From Lachnospiraceae bacterium (GTDB lineage: Bacteria; Bacillota; Clostridia; Lachnospirales; Lachnospiraceae), in contig SVEK01000002.1 of the NCBI GenBank assembly GCA_015057405.1, positions 1-64,000 of the forward strand: a DNA stretch of 64,000 nucleotides. The letters run 5' to 3'. The notes under the pieces were generated by a model, which was not told the origin of the DNA, ran no database searches, and saw only the letters and a list, made by a program, of their open reading frames with translations. The position numbers and the translations under genes are program-made. Below, in pieces: positions 1-9,062 of the stretch. Numbering within the stretch: position 1 is the stretch's first letter; each line of letters starts with the position of its first letter.

Positions 1-1
1 T

Positions 2-1096
2 AACAAAAGTGAAGGCGGAGAAAATCTCAATCTGATCTTCAAGATACTAAAACGAGGCGATAAACTTGATAAAGCTATTGCAAGTGAGGCATACGATGCT
101 TTGTCAGACATGGGACTAAGATATGATCTTACATTACCTTTATCACGTTATTATGCCAATAATTGTGCGGAATTGGTACTTCCGTTTAAGACCATTCAGA
201 TTGACAGAGTATACAGAGCAGAGCGTCCGCAAAAAGGTCGAATGAGAGAGTTTATACAGTGTGATATTGATATTCTTGGTTCTGAATCTTCTAATTGTGA
301 GATTGAATTGATATATACGACTGCAAAAGCATTGCTTGCAATTGATATAGGAGGTTTCAGGATCAAAGTTAATGACAGAAGACTTCTCAAATCTGTTTTG
401 TTGAATATGGGCTTTGAACCTGAAGTGCTTGACAGTGTTTGTATTGTATTTGACAAACTTGATAAAATAGGAGCTGACGGAGTCAGCAAAGAGCTTGCTG
501 ATAAGGGTTATGATGCAGAAGCTGTAAAAGCATTTGAAGCATTTATACAAAAAGGTTCTTTCAGTCTTAATGAGATAAAAGAGATAATAAAAGAGGAAGA
601 CGTATATATAATAGATGAACTGAGTAATATTATTGACTCATCGAGAAAATTATCAGGTGATAAATATGAGGTTGTGTTTGATATTTCACTTGTACGCGGT
701 CAGGGATATTATACCGGAACTATTTTTGAGGTTGAGAGTACAAGCTTTAGAGGGGCAATTGCCGGTGGCGGCAGATATGACAATTTAATAGGAAAGTTTA
801 TTGGTAAAAAGGTTCCTGCTGTTGGATTTTCTATTGGTTTTGAAAGAATATTTGCGATACTTTCCGAGAATAACGATAGAGTTGATTACGGAAAAAAGAG
901 AATTGCATTATTCTATAATACCGATGAATATACAGAGGCTGTTATTAAAGCCGATGAACTTAGAAAAGAGTATGATGTTTCTATGTTTGAAAAACCTAAA
1001 AAGCTTGGAAAGTTTCTTAATAAAATTGAAGCCAAGGGTTATTATGGGTTCGTGGTTTATGGTGAATCAGATGAAATAAAAGCTATGGGTGAGTAA
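2..1096 (+). CDS. hisS: Histidyl-tRNA synthetase, 3' part (5' end outside window)
   Basis: Class II aminoacyl-tRNA synthetase that charges tRNA-His in the cytoplasm. The reading frame is open from base 2, so the N-terminus lies upstream; about 364 residues are present. Visible family marks are the motif 2 segment RAERPQKGRMREFIQ, the HisRS-specific GQGYYTG signature and a motif 3 block GGGRYDN followed by GFSIGFERI. A C-terminal anticodon-binding-like region follows. The stop codon overlaps the alternative upstream GTG of sufC. HisZ (the ATP phosphoribosyltransferase regulator) is a paralogue, but the intact GQGYYTG and motif 2 favour a real synthetase. No his biosynthesis gene is nearby. Confidence 0.93.
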   Translation, partial: NKSEGGENLNLIFKILKRGDKLDKAIASEAYDALSDMGLRYDLTLPLSRYYANNCAELVLPFKTIQIDRVYRAERPQKGRMREFIQCDIDILGSESSNCEIELIYTTAKALLAIDIGGFRIKVNDRRLLKSVLLNMGFEPEVLDSVCIVFDKLDKIGADGVSKELADKGYDAEAVKAFEAFIQKGSFSLNEIKEIIKEEDVYIIDELSNIIDSSRKLSGDKYEVVFDISLVRGQGYYTGTIFEVESTSFRGAIAGGGRYDNLIGKFIGKKVPAVGFSIGFERIFAILSENNDRVDYGKKRIALFYNTDEYTEAVIKADELRKEYDVSMFEKPKKLGKFLNKIEAKGYYGFVVYGESDEIKAMGE

Positions 1097-1109
1097 GGAG
1101 AAATTAAAG

Positions 1110-1841
1110 ATGCTTCGATTAGAAAATGTATCTTATATTGTTAATGAAGATAATACCGAACTTAGTATATTGAAAGATATTAATCTTACCATTGATGAAA
1201 GATTTGTTGCAATAACCGGACCTAACGGTGGTGGAAAATCTACTTTAGCAAAGGTTATCGCCGGTATAATTAAACCTACATCCGGCAAGATTTATCTTGA
1301 CGGAACTGATATTACGGATATGTCTATAACGGACAGGGCAAAACTTGGTATTTCTTTTGCTTTCCAGCAACCTGTTAGATTTAAGGGTATTACCGTTATG
1401 GATCTAATAAAACTTGCGTCAGGGAAAGAAACTACAATAGCTGATGCTTGTACGTATCTGTCAGAAGTTGGGTTATGTGCAAAAGATTATATTAACAGAG
1501 AAGTTAATGCCAGTCTTTCCGGAGGTGAATTAAAACGAATTGAGATTGCCATGGCTCTTGCAAGAAGTACCAAACTTACTTTGTTTGATGAGCCTGAGGC
1601 AGGAATTGACCTTTGGAGTTTTCATAATCTTATTGAAGTATTTGAAAAAATGCATGAAAAGATTCAGGGTTCCATTCTAATCATTTCTCATCAGGAAAGA
1701 ATACTTGATATTGCTGATAAAATCGTTGTCATTGCAGGCGGAACAATTACTGCCGAAGGCGACAAAGACAGTATCCTTCCGGAAATGTTAAACGCAACTG
1801 ATGGTTGCAGATTCTTTGTAAAGAACAATAATAAGGAGTGA
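1110..1841 (+). CDS. sufC: SufC-type ABC ATPase of Fe-S cluster assembly
   Basis: Cytoplasmic ABC ATPase that drives the SufB scaffold. Walker A GPNGGGKST is at residues 37-45, the signature LSGGE near 136, Walker B LTLFDEPE near 156-163 and the switch His in ISHQ near 194. I chose ATG 1110 because AAGGAG lies 9 bases upstream; a GTG at 1089 would overlap hisS and has no ribosome site. The protein is 243 residues, normal for SufC. It is followed directly by a short sufB, and no sufS, sufU or sufD is in the window. Other ABC ATPases look similar, but the partner gene settles the call. Confidence 0.9.
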   Translation: MLRLENVSYIVNEDNTELSILKDINLTIDERFVAITGPNGGGKSTLAKVIAGIIKPTSGKIYLDGTDITDMSITDRAKLGISFAFQQPVRFKGITVMDLIKLASGKETTIADACTYLSEVGLCAKDYINREVNASLSGGELKRIEIAMALARSTKLTLFDEPEAGIDLWSFHNLIEVFEKMHEKIQGSILIISHQERILDIADKIVVIAGGTITAEGDKDSILPEMLNATDGCRFFVKNNNKE

Positions 1842-1846
1842 AAATA

Positions 1847-2764
1847 ATGGATGCAATTCAAAAAAATCTCCTTGAAGCTGTTGCAGGACTTCATGAAGTG
1901 CCTGCCGGAGCTTATAATATAAGAGCTAATGGGGTTATGGATTCAAGGAATACAACTGCTTCGATTGATATAGTTACTAAAGAGGACAAGTCGGGCATTG
2001 ATATTATTATAAAGCCGGGGACAAAAAATGAAAGTGTTCATATTCCGGTATTGCTTAGTCAGTCAGGTATTGAAGAGAGTGTATATAATGATTTTTATAT
2101 AGGTGAAGATTGTGATGTGACGATAGTTGCAGGATGCGGAATTCATAATGGCGGAGACAAAAATTCAAGACATGACGGAATTCACAGCTTTTATATCGGT
2201 AAAGGTTCGCGTGTTAAATATGTCGAAAAACATTACGGACAAGGCGAAGGAACCGGTGAAAATATTATGAATCCTACGACTGTTATTGAACTGGGTGAAG
2301 ACAGTTATATGGAAATGGATACGGTTCAGATAAAAGGTGTTGATTCCACTAAACGTATTACCAACGCAAAACTTGAAGACGGTGCAAAATTAATTGTAAA
2401 AGAAAAAATTATGACTCACGGAAAACAAAGCGCCGAGACTTCTTTTGTGGTAGATATGAATGGCGAGAATTGTAGTACAGATGTAATATCAAGATCTGTT
2501 GCCAAAGATAATTCCCACCAGATATTCTATTCAAAGATTAACGGCAATAACAAGTGTGCCGGTCATACGGAATGTGATGCTATTATTATGGATAATGCAA
2601 GTGTAAGTGCAATTCCGGAGATTACAGCTAATCATATTGATGCAAGTCTGATTCATGAAGCCGCAATCGGAAAAATTGCAGGAGAACAGTTAATTAAGCT
2701 TATGACGCTCGGCCTCACTGAGCAGGAAGCAGAAGAACAGATAGTCAGCGGATTTTTGAAATAA
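1847..2764 (+). CDS. sufB: Short SufB/SufD-family Fe-S scaffold protein
   Basis: Scaffold partner of SufC with the beta-helical SufBD fold. It is about 305 residues, well below the roughly 460-470 of classical SufB, and corresponds to the short form found in archaea and anaerobes as a two-gene SufCB (SUF-like minimal) system. Cysteines occur in VAGCGIHN and near the C-terminal third (ENCSTDV, NKCAGHTECDA). The last stretch, with an EITANHIDASLIHEA-type run, is typical of SufBD cores. Start ATG 1847 lies 8 bases after AAGGAG inside the sufC end; GTG 1838 in the same frame overlaps that Shine-Dalgarno. It forms a tight operon with sufC. Confidence 0.85.
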   Translation: MDAIQKNLLEAVAGLHEVPAGAYNIRANGVMDSRNTTASIDIVTKEDKSGIDIIIKPGTKNESVHIPVLLSQSGIEESVYNDFYIGEDCDVTIVAGCGIHNGGDKNSRHDGIHSFYIGKGSRVKYVEKHYGQGEGTGENIMNPTTVIELGEDSYMEMDTVQIKGVDSTKRITNAKLEDGAKLIVKEKIMTHGKQSAETSFVVDMNGENCSTDVISRSVAKDNSHQIFYSKINGNNKCAGHTECDAIIMDNASVSAIPEITANHIDASLIHEAAIGKIAGEQLIKLMTLGLTEQEAEEQIVSGFLK

Positions 2765-2794
2765 ATATGAATAACCCTAAGGAGGATTAATATA

Positions 2795-4075
2795 ATGTTA
2801 GATATGAAATTTTTAAGAGAGAACCCTGAAATTGTAAAGGAAAATATTAAAAAGAAGTTTCAGGACCATAAACTTCCTTTAGTTGATGAAGTTATAGAAC
2901 TTGACAAGGAAGCAAGAGAAGCTAAACAAAAGGCAGATTTATTAAGAGCTGCAAGAAATACCGATTCAAAACAAATTGGTATGCTTATGGGGCAGGGTAA
3001 AAAAGAAGAAGCTGAAGAACTTAAGAAAAAAGTCAGCAGTAACTCTGCTTTACTTGCAGAACTTGAAGAAAAAGAGAATGATCTTAATGAAAGAATCAAA
3101 AAAATAATGATGACAATTCCTAATATCATTGACCCAAGTGTTCCGATTGGTAAAGATGATAGTGAAAATGTTGAAGTAATGAAGTATGGAGAACCTTTTG
3201 TACCTGATTTTGAAATTCCATATCATACAGAAATAATGGAAAAGGTGAACGGAATTGACCTGGATGCAGCAAGAAAGGTTGCAGGTAATGGATTTTATTA
3301 TCTGATGGGAGATATTGCCAGACTTCATTCGGCAGTTATTTCATATGCTCGTGATTTTATGATTGACCGTGGATTCACATATTGTATTCCGCCGTTTATG
3401 ATTAGGAGCAATGTTGTAACAGGTGTTATGAGTTTTGATGAGATGGATGCAATGATGTATAAGATAGAAGGAGAGGATTTATATCTTATTGGAACAAGTG
3501 AGCATTCAATGATTGGAAAATTTATCGATACAATCATCCCTGAAAATGAACTTCCAAAAACTCTTACAAGTTACTCACCATGTTTTAGAAAAGAAAAAGG
3601 TGCTCATGGAATAGAAGAACGTGGTGTATATCGTATTCATCAGTTTGAAAAACAGGAAATGATAGTAGTGTGTAAGCCGGATGAAAGTCCGATGTGGTTT
3701 GACAAACTCTGGCAGAATACAGTTGATTTGTTTAGAACACTTGATATTCCGGTAAGAACACTTGAATGTTGTTCAGGAGACCTTGCTGACCTTAAAGTTA
3801 AGTCAATTGATGTTGAAGCATGGTCCCCACGTCAGAAGAAGTATTTTGAAGTAGGTAGTTGTTCTAACTTAAGTGATGCTCAGGCAAGAAGACTTAAGAT
3901 TAGATATAAGGGTGAAAACGGAACAGTATTTGCCCATACACTAAATAACACTGTAGTAGCTCCGCCAAGAATGTTAATTGCATTTCTTGAGAATAATCTT
4001 AACGAAGACGGAAGCATTAGAATTCCTGAAGTTTTAAGACCATATATGGGCGGAAAGTCTGTAATAAGTGTATGA
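2795..4075 (+). CDS. serS: Seryl-tRNA synthetase
   Basis: Charges tRNA-Ser (and tRNA-Sec if present). It has 426 residues, the normal length. Residues 1 to about 110 form the two-helix coiled-coil arm that reads the tRNA long arm, visible as a charged Lys/Glu-rich stretch. The class II core follows: TSEHSMIG, motif 2 around FRKEKGAHGIEERG and a motif 3 region APPRMLIAFLENN. AAGGAGG lies 9 bases before the ATG. It is 30 bases from sufB and may be co-transcribed. I see no T-box leader in front of it. Confidence 0.95.
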   Translation: MLDMKFLRENPEIVKENIKKKFQDHKLPLVDEVIELDKEAREAKQKADLLRAARNTDSKQIGMLMGQGKKEEAEELKKKVSSNSALLAELEEKENDLNERIKKIMMTIPNIIDPSVPIGKDDSENVEVMKYGEPFVPDFEIPYHTEIMEKVNGIDLDAARKVAGNGFYYLMGDIARLHSAVISYARDFMIDRGFTYCIPPFMIRSNVVTGVMSFDEMDAMMYKIEGEDLYLIGTSEHSMIGKFIDTIIPENELPKTLTSYSPCFRKEKGAHGIEERGVYRIHQFEKQEMIVVCKPDESPMWFDKLWQNTVDLFRTLDIPVRTLECCSGDLADLKVKSIDVEAWSPRQKKYFEVGSCSNLSDAQARRLKIRYKGENGTVFAHTLNNTVVAPPRMLIAFLENNLNEDGSIRIPEVLRPYMGGKSVISV

Positions 4076-4138
4076 TTTTGATGTGAATGTATTTATTAAA
4101 ATAAAATTAAATAAAAGTTTTGCTTATATAGAATTTGA

Positions 4139-4167
4139 TTGACTGAAAATTAATAAAATGGTATAAT
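4139..4167 (+). promoter_or_regulatory. Sigma-A-type promoter for the Cache-GGDEF-EAL gene
   Basis: TTGACT at 4139-4144 and TATAAT at 4162-4167 with 17-bp spacing, 40 bases before the start codon of the next gene. The surrounding gap (4076-4206) is very AT-rich and holds nothing else visible. Confidence 0.75.
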
Positions 4168-4206
4168 TATCTGTGAAATTGTTACTTTGAATTGAGGGAT
4201 GCAACT

Positions 4207-6579
4207 ATGAATAATCGCAGAATAAGCAAACTTACAATGAAATTTTTGTCAAGTACTTTATTTCCAACTATTATTGTTCTTGTCATTGTTTCTGTAGTTT
4301 GTTATAGCGTTGTGTCTCAAAATAGAATGAGTACAATTTCACAGGAGATTCAGGGTGAATCAGCTATTAATAATTCAAAATCCCAGGATATGCTTGAAAG
4401 GATGCTTAGTATATCAGGATTTGAAGAAGGATATGATGTTATTTATAACTATATGGTTAATTATGATTCACCTCAAAAACTATATTTTCATACGAAAGCA
4501 ATTAAATTGCTTAATTCTTTTGCCACATTTGAAAAAGGTTCTGTTACATCCAGTTGGATTTCCATTTTCGATAAAGGATATATTCAAAGTGATGAATATA
4601 ATGGTTTCAGCGATTACACAGTTGAGTCATTTTCGGATTATCCGTGGTATGATGTTAATCTACTTAATACAGGTGATGTTTATTTCTCAAATGGATATGT
4701 ATCGAATATTTACCGTGTTGAAACTAATGACAGGGTCATTAGTGCTGTAAAACCTGTTTTTGATAAAAAAACGAATGTTCTTATTGGTGCATATGGTATT
4801 GATATTTCCATGCGATATATTAGTTCGTTATATGCACTTGGCGGTTATGCCGATTCATTAATGTTTATATTAGATAAAGAAGGCAAATTATTATATTATT
4901 CTGAAGGATTGACAAAAGAGCGATATGCTCAGGCAGAAGATTTTGTTGCTAATAATAAACTTACTGAAAAAGAAAGTATCAAATTCAAAGACAAGAATTA
5001 TTATATTAATACATTTAATGCAACAGATAAAGGTTGGGATATTGTTTTCCTTACAGACAGCGATTATATTCAAAACAGTGTTAATAAAATTACCCTTCCT
5101 CTTTTGTTTGTATTTGTTACTGCAGGTATTTTCTTGACGATTGTGATGCTTGTGTTTATTATTCGTGTTGTGGAAAAAGTAAAGATAATAACCAAGAGTA
5201 CAAGAGATATTGCGGATGGAATATATGATAATAGAATGCTTGTTGACAGTAAAGATGAGTTTGGTGAGTTGGCACTTGCATTTAATGAGACCATTGATTT
5301 TCTAAAACATATGGCTGAGTATGATGAAATAACACAGGTGTATAATATTACGACCTTTTATAAAGTTGCCGAAAAGCTTATTAAAGCCAATGATGATACT
5401 ACCGGAAGATATGCTATTGTCAGACTTGATATAGATCATTTTCGAATTGTAAATGATTTGTATAACTGGCAGGTTGGTAACAATATATTATTACATATAG
5501 CTAAGGTAATTAAGGAATATTTACCAAAAGACAGTACGTTTGGAAGATTGTCGGGGGATATATTTGTTTTATGTGTTAAATATTCCGATAAAGAAGAACT
5601 TGAAGAACTATTGTATAAGATTAAAACCGAGATATGTAAATACGATATAATGGTTGATTTGAATCCGCATTTTGGTATATATCTGGAAGTTGAGAAAGAT
5701 ATACCTGTTTATTTGATGTGTGACAGGGCCGGAATTGCATTAAGTGTTATTAAAGGTAATTTACTTAATACGATTTCATATTATGATGTTGCTATCGGTA
5801 AAAAGAATACCAACTTTAAATTTATAGAGGCTAATATGCATAAAGCAATTGAACAAAATCAGTTTTTCATACAATTGCAACCTAAAGTTGATATGTTTAC
5901 AGATACCGTAGTCGGTGCTGAAGCGCTGATAAGATGGGAGCATCCTGAAAAAGGACTTATAAGACCTGATATATTTATATCAATATTTGAAAAAAATGGA
6001 TTTATTATTAAACTTGATGAATTTGTTTGGGAAGAAACTTGTAAACAGATTAGAAAATGGATTGATATGGGTATAAAACCTGTACCTATTTCAGTAAATG
6101 TTTCGCGTATACATATTTATGATAAATATTTTGTAGATAAAGTAACATCACTTGTAAAAAAATACAATATTGACACCAAATATCTTGAACTCGAGTTTAC
6201 TGAGAGTGCTCTTTTGGAAGAAGTTGATGAATTGTATCAGTTGATGAAACAGTTAAAAGAAAAAGGTTTTGTGTTGTTGATGGATGATTTTGCGTCAGGT
6301 TATTCGTCATTAAATACATTGAAGTCTGCTCCTTTTGATATAGTTAAACTTGATAAAGACTTTATCAGTGAGATTAGCAACAGTGAAAGAGACAGACAGC
6401 TTGTTTCAAGTACGATTTCCCTTATTAATAGTCAGAATATGGATATTGTAGTTGAAGGTGTAGAGAAAAAAGAGCAGGTTGACATACTTAAACAGTCAGG
6501 GTGTAGGATAGCTCAGGGATATTATTATTCCAGACCTATTAATATTTCTGATTTTGAAAAACTTGCTTTTGATATTTAA
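4207..6579 (+). CDS. Membrane Cache-HAMP-GGDEF(degenerate)-EAL signalling protein
   Basis: Likely cyclic-di-GMP phosphodiesterase of 790 residues. A membrane helix near residues 13-37, an extracellular Cache-like sensor to about 295, a second helix near 300-325, HAMP, then GGDEF and EAL domains. The GGDEF signature is replaced by SGDIF at 449-453, so cyclase activity is unlikely. The EAL side looks active: EAL at 572-574, ELEFTES, DDFA at 693-696, VKLDKDF and VVEGVE. ATG 4207 follows GAGGG by 8 bases; TTG 4192 in frame is less likely. It has its own promoter. The ligand of the sensor cannot be told. Confidence 0.88.
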   Translation: MNNRRISKLTMKFLSSTLFPTIIVLVIVSVVCYSVVSQNRMSTISQEIQGESAINNSKSQDMLERMLSISGFEEGYDVIYNYMVNYDSPQKLYFHTKAIKLLNSFATFEKGSVTSSWISIFDKGYIQSDEYNGFSDYTVESFSDYPWYDVNLLNTGDVYFSNGYVSNIYRVETNDRVISAVKPVFDKKTNVLIGAYGIDISMRYISSLYALGGYADSLMFILDKEGKLLYYSEGLTKERYAQAEDFVANNKLTEKESIKFKDKNYYINTFNATDKGWDIVFLTDSDYIQNSVNKITLPLLFVFVTAGIFLTIVMLVFIIRVVEKVKIITKSTRDIADGIYDNRMLVDSKDEFGELALAFNETIDFLKHMAEYDEITQVYNITTFYKVAEKLIKANDDTTGRYAIVRLDIDHFRIVNDLYNWQVGNNILLHIAKVIKEYLPKDSTFGRLSGDIFVLCVKYSDKEELEELLYKIKTEICKYDIMVDLNPHFGIYLEVEKDIPVYLMCDRAGIALSVIKGNLLNTISYYDVAIGKKNTNFKFIEANMHKAIEQNQFFIQLQPKVDMFTDTVVGAEALIRWEHPEKGLIRPDIFISIFEKNGFIIKLDEFVWEETCKQIRKWIDMGIKPVPISVNVSRIHIYDKYFVDKVTSLVKKYNIDTKYLELEFTESALLEEVDELYQLMKQLKEKGFVLLMDDFASGYSSLNTLKSAPFDIVKLDKDFISEISNSERDRQLVSSTISLINSQNMDIVVEGVEKKEQVDILKQSGCRIAQGYYYSRPINISDFEKLAFDI

Positions 6580-6606
6580 ATAATTTTATTTATAGGAGGT
6601 ATTACA

Positions 6607-7233
6607 ATGTCAATCGAAGTAAAAAAAGTAACAGATGCTGCATTCAAAAAGTATGGTAGAATTATTACAGATTATGATTGTAGTGAATTAATCAAAAAAA
6701 TGGAAGAGACTCCAATGCCTGCAGATGAGGTTATTTATATTCCGTCAGATGCTAATCTTGAAGCTCTTGCTATTGGAAAGGTATTTACAGAGAGTGTGTT
6801 CGGTGGTCTTCCGATGCAGATAGGTTACTGTAACGGAACAAACAAACTTCTTAACGGTTGTGAGTATCATCGTTCATCAGAGTTTAATGTAGCTTGTACA
6901 GATCTTATTATGTTGCTTGGTAGCCAACAGGATATAGAAGATGATTATACATATGACACATCTAAGATTGAAGCTTTCTTCCTTCCTGCCGGAACAATGA
7001 TAGAGTGTTATGCAACAACACTTCATTATGCTCCTTGTAGTGTAGATGGTAAAGGATTCAGATGTGTAGTTGCTCTTCCTAGAGATACCAATCTTGATCT
7101 TGATGTTGTTCCTAGTGATTCTGGAGAAGATAAACTCCTTGTTGCCAAAAATAAATGGCTTATTGCACATCCGGATGCAAATATTGAAGGAGCATTTAAC
7201 GGTCTTAAAGGAGTTAACGTTTCAGTAGACTAA
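6607..7233 (+). CDS. DUF4867-family protein, function unknown
   Basis: A 208-residue soluble protein without signal peptide or membrane helix. The sequence resembles the DUF4867 family of Firmicutes, which has a cupin-like character (the PAGTMIECYATTLHYAPC segment looks like a beta-barrel with a His). The function is not established. AGGAGG stands 9 bases before the ATG. Its stop overlaps the start of maf (TAATG), so the two are translationally coupled, although a functional link with maf is not known. The DUF assignment is from memory of the family and should be searched. Confidence 0.6.
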   Translation: MSIEVKKVTDAAFKKYGRIITDYDCSELIKKMEETPMPADEVIYIPSDANLEALAIGKVFTESVFGGLPMQIGYCNGTNKLLNGCEYHRSSEFNVACTDLIMLLGSQQDIEDDYTYDTSKIEAFFLPAGTMIECYATTLHYAPCSVDGKGFRCVVALPRDTNLDLDVVPSDSGEDKLLVAKNKWLIAHPDANIEGAFNGLKGVNVSVD

Positions 7234-7811
7234 TGATTAAGTATATTTTAGCGTCAGCTTCACCACGAAGAAGAGAAATCCTTGCTAATGCAGGGATTTC
7301 TTTTGATATTATTGTTAGTGATTGCGAAGAAGTGATTTCTAAAACTATTCCGGAAGAGATGGTGAAGGAACTGGCAGAGATAAAGTGTAAAGATGTTTGC
7401 AAAAAAATATCTAAAGAACTAGTATCACAGTATGATGATGTTATAGTGATTGGTGCTGATACGATGGTTTTTTTTGATAATTATCATATGGGGAAACCAA
7501 AAGATGAAGAGGATGCATTTTGTATGATAAAAAAGATACAGAATAATACCCATAATGTTATTACCGGCGTATGCATTACGTCACTTGCAACAGGACGAAT
7601 CAATTCTTTTTCAGAAACGACAACAGTTCATGTCAGGGAGATGTCAGATGATGTAATCCGTGAATATATTAAAACCGGAGAAGGTGTTGATAAAGCAGGT
7701 TCTTATGCGGTACAGGGTATTTTTTCAAAATACATAAATCGTATCGAAGGTGATTACTTTAATGTTGTTGGATTTCCGCTTTGTAGATTTTGTCAGGAGA
7801 TTGGAATGTAA
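7233..7811 (+). CDS. maf: Maf-family nucleotide pyrophosphatase
   Basis: House-cleaning pyrophosphatase acting on modified or canonical NTPs (dTTP/UTP class); historically called a septum formation inhibitor. The signature ASASPRRREIL is at residues 7-17 and IGADTMV marks the catalytic Asp region, followed by KPKDEEDA and a GVDKAGSYAVQG block typical of YhdE-type Maf. At 192 residues it has the normal length. The ATG overlaps the upstream stop codon by one base. Confidence 0.92.
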   Translation: MIKYILASASPRRREILANAGISFDIIVSDCEEVISKTIPEEMVKELAEIKCKDVCKKISKELVSQYDDVIVIGADTMVFFDNYHMGKPKDEEDAFCMIKKIQNNTHNVITGVCITSLATGRINSFSETTTVHVREMSDDVIREYIKTGEGVDKAGSYAVQGIFSKYINRIEGDYFNVVGFPLCRFCQEIGM

Positions 7812-7896
7812 GTAATAGGAAAATGGTTAGACACATATTATTGTTATTTTTGAGAATAATAACATTACTTATATGATTAGCAATGGAGGTTATTTT

Positions 7897-8880
7897 ATGT
7901 ATAAAATAGCATTTTATGACACTAAACCGTATGATGAACACAGCTTTGAGGACATAAATCATCCGGAAATTGAATTTAAATTTCTTGAGAATAAATTAAA
8001 TAAACACACAGCAACTCTGGCAAAGGATTGTGATGGTGTTTGTGCTTTTGTTAATGATGACATAGGCAAAGAAACTATTAATGAGTTGTATGATAATGGT
8101 ATAAGACTTATTGCTATGAGATGCTCCGGATATAATAATATTGATTTAAAAGAAGCAAAAAACAAAATTACTGTCGTTAGGGTTCCGGGTTATTCGCCTT
8201 ATGCAGTTGCAGAGCATGCCATGGGATTGATTTTATGCCTTAACCGAAAAATTCATAAAGCATATTTTAGAACAAGAGATTATAATTTTTCGCTTAACGG
8301 TCTAACCGGATTTGATTTGTATGGTAAAACGGTTGGAATAATAGGAACCGGAAAAATCGGAAAAGTGTTCGCTGAAATATGTAAAGGTTTTGGTATGAAT
8401 GTTATAGCATATGATTTATTTCCTGATACAAGCTGCGATATTAATTATGTCAGTCGTGAACAGTTATTTAAGGAAAGCGATATTATTTCCCTGCATTGTC
8501 CATTGACAGCAGAAACAAAACATATTATTAATTCTGAAACAATTCGAATTATGAAATCGGGTGTATTTATAATCAATACATCAAGAGGCGGTCTTGTAGA
8601 AAGCGAATCATTATATAATGCCCTCAGAGACGGAAGGGTCGGGGCGGCCGGTCTTGATGTTTATGAAGAAGAGTCTGATCTTTTCTTTGAAGATCATTCA
8701 GATACTATTATCAGGGATGACATAATTAAATTGTTTTTATCTTTGCCTAATGTGCTTATTAGTTCACATCAGGCATTTCTAACAAAAGAAGCATTGCATA
8801 ACATTGCAATGTGTACGATTCAAAACATATTAGATTATTTTGAAGGAAAAGAATCTAAAAATGTTGTTTTAGAAGAATAA
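7897..8880 (+). CDS. ldhA: D-2-hydroxyacid dehydrogenase, D-lactate dehydrogenase-like
   Basis: NAD-dependent enzyme of the D-isomer-specific 2-hydroxyacid dehydrogenase family, about 327 residues. It probably reduces pyruvate to D-lactate. The nucleotide fold shows GTGKIGK, and the catalytic triad is visible as Arg in NTSRGG, Glu in DVYEEES and His in SSHQAF. The N-terminus MYKIAFYDTKPYD is typical of fermentative D-LDH. ATG 7897 follows GGAGG by 8 bases; an in-frame ATG at 7873 has no ribosome site. Related family members act on other 2-oxoacids, so the substrate is an inference. It appears monocistronic. Confidence 0.82.
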   Translation: MYKIAFYDTKPYDEHSFEDINHPEIEFKFLENKLNKHTATLAKDCDGVCAFVNDDIGKETINELYDNGIRLIAMRCSGYNNIDLKEAKNKITVVRVPGYSPYAVAEHAMGLILCLNRKIHKAYFRTRDYNFSLNGLTGFDLYGKTVGIIGTGKIGKVFAEICKGFGMNVIAYDLFPDTSCDINYVSREQLFKESDIISLHCPLTAETKHIINSETIRIMKSGVFIINTSRGGLVESESLYNALRDGRVGAAGLDVYEEESDLFFEDHSDTIIRDDIIKLFLSLPNVLISSHQAFLTKEALHNIAMCTIQNILDYFEGKESKNVVLEE

Positions 8881-8978
8881 ACATTAATAATTTAACAAAT
8901 AAAATAATATTATTCATAATTTGCGAAAAAATCAAAAAAGGTTCAAAAAAGATAATATATTACAAACAATTCTTATTA

Positions 8979-9007
8979 TTGAAAATTAGAATAATTTGGT
9001 GTATAAT
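8979..9007 (+). promoter_or_regulatory. Sigma-A-type promoter of the aminotransferase-queH pair
   Basis: TTGAAA at 8979-8984, 17-bp spacing, TATAAT at 9002-9007, giving a leader of roughly 50 bases before ATG 9063. The rest of the 8881-9062 gap is A/T runs. Confidence 0.75.
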
Positions 9008-9062
9008 ATTCTTCATGTGGGCACATCAGGTATTACAATTAGTGCTATATGGAGGGATAATA

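Noticed and set aside
8979-9062. N-terminal extension of the aminotransferase frame
   Set aside because: It would begin at the -35 box and run through TATAAT; GGAGGG and ATG 9063 give a better start.
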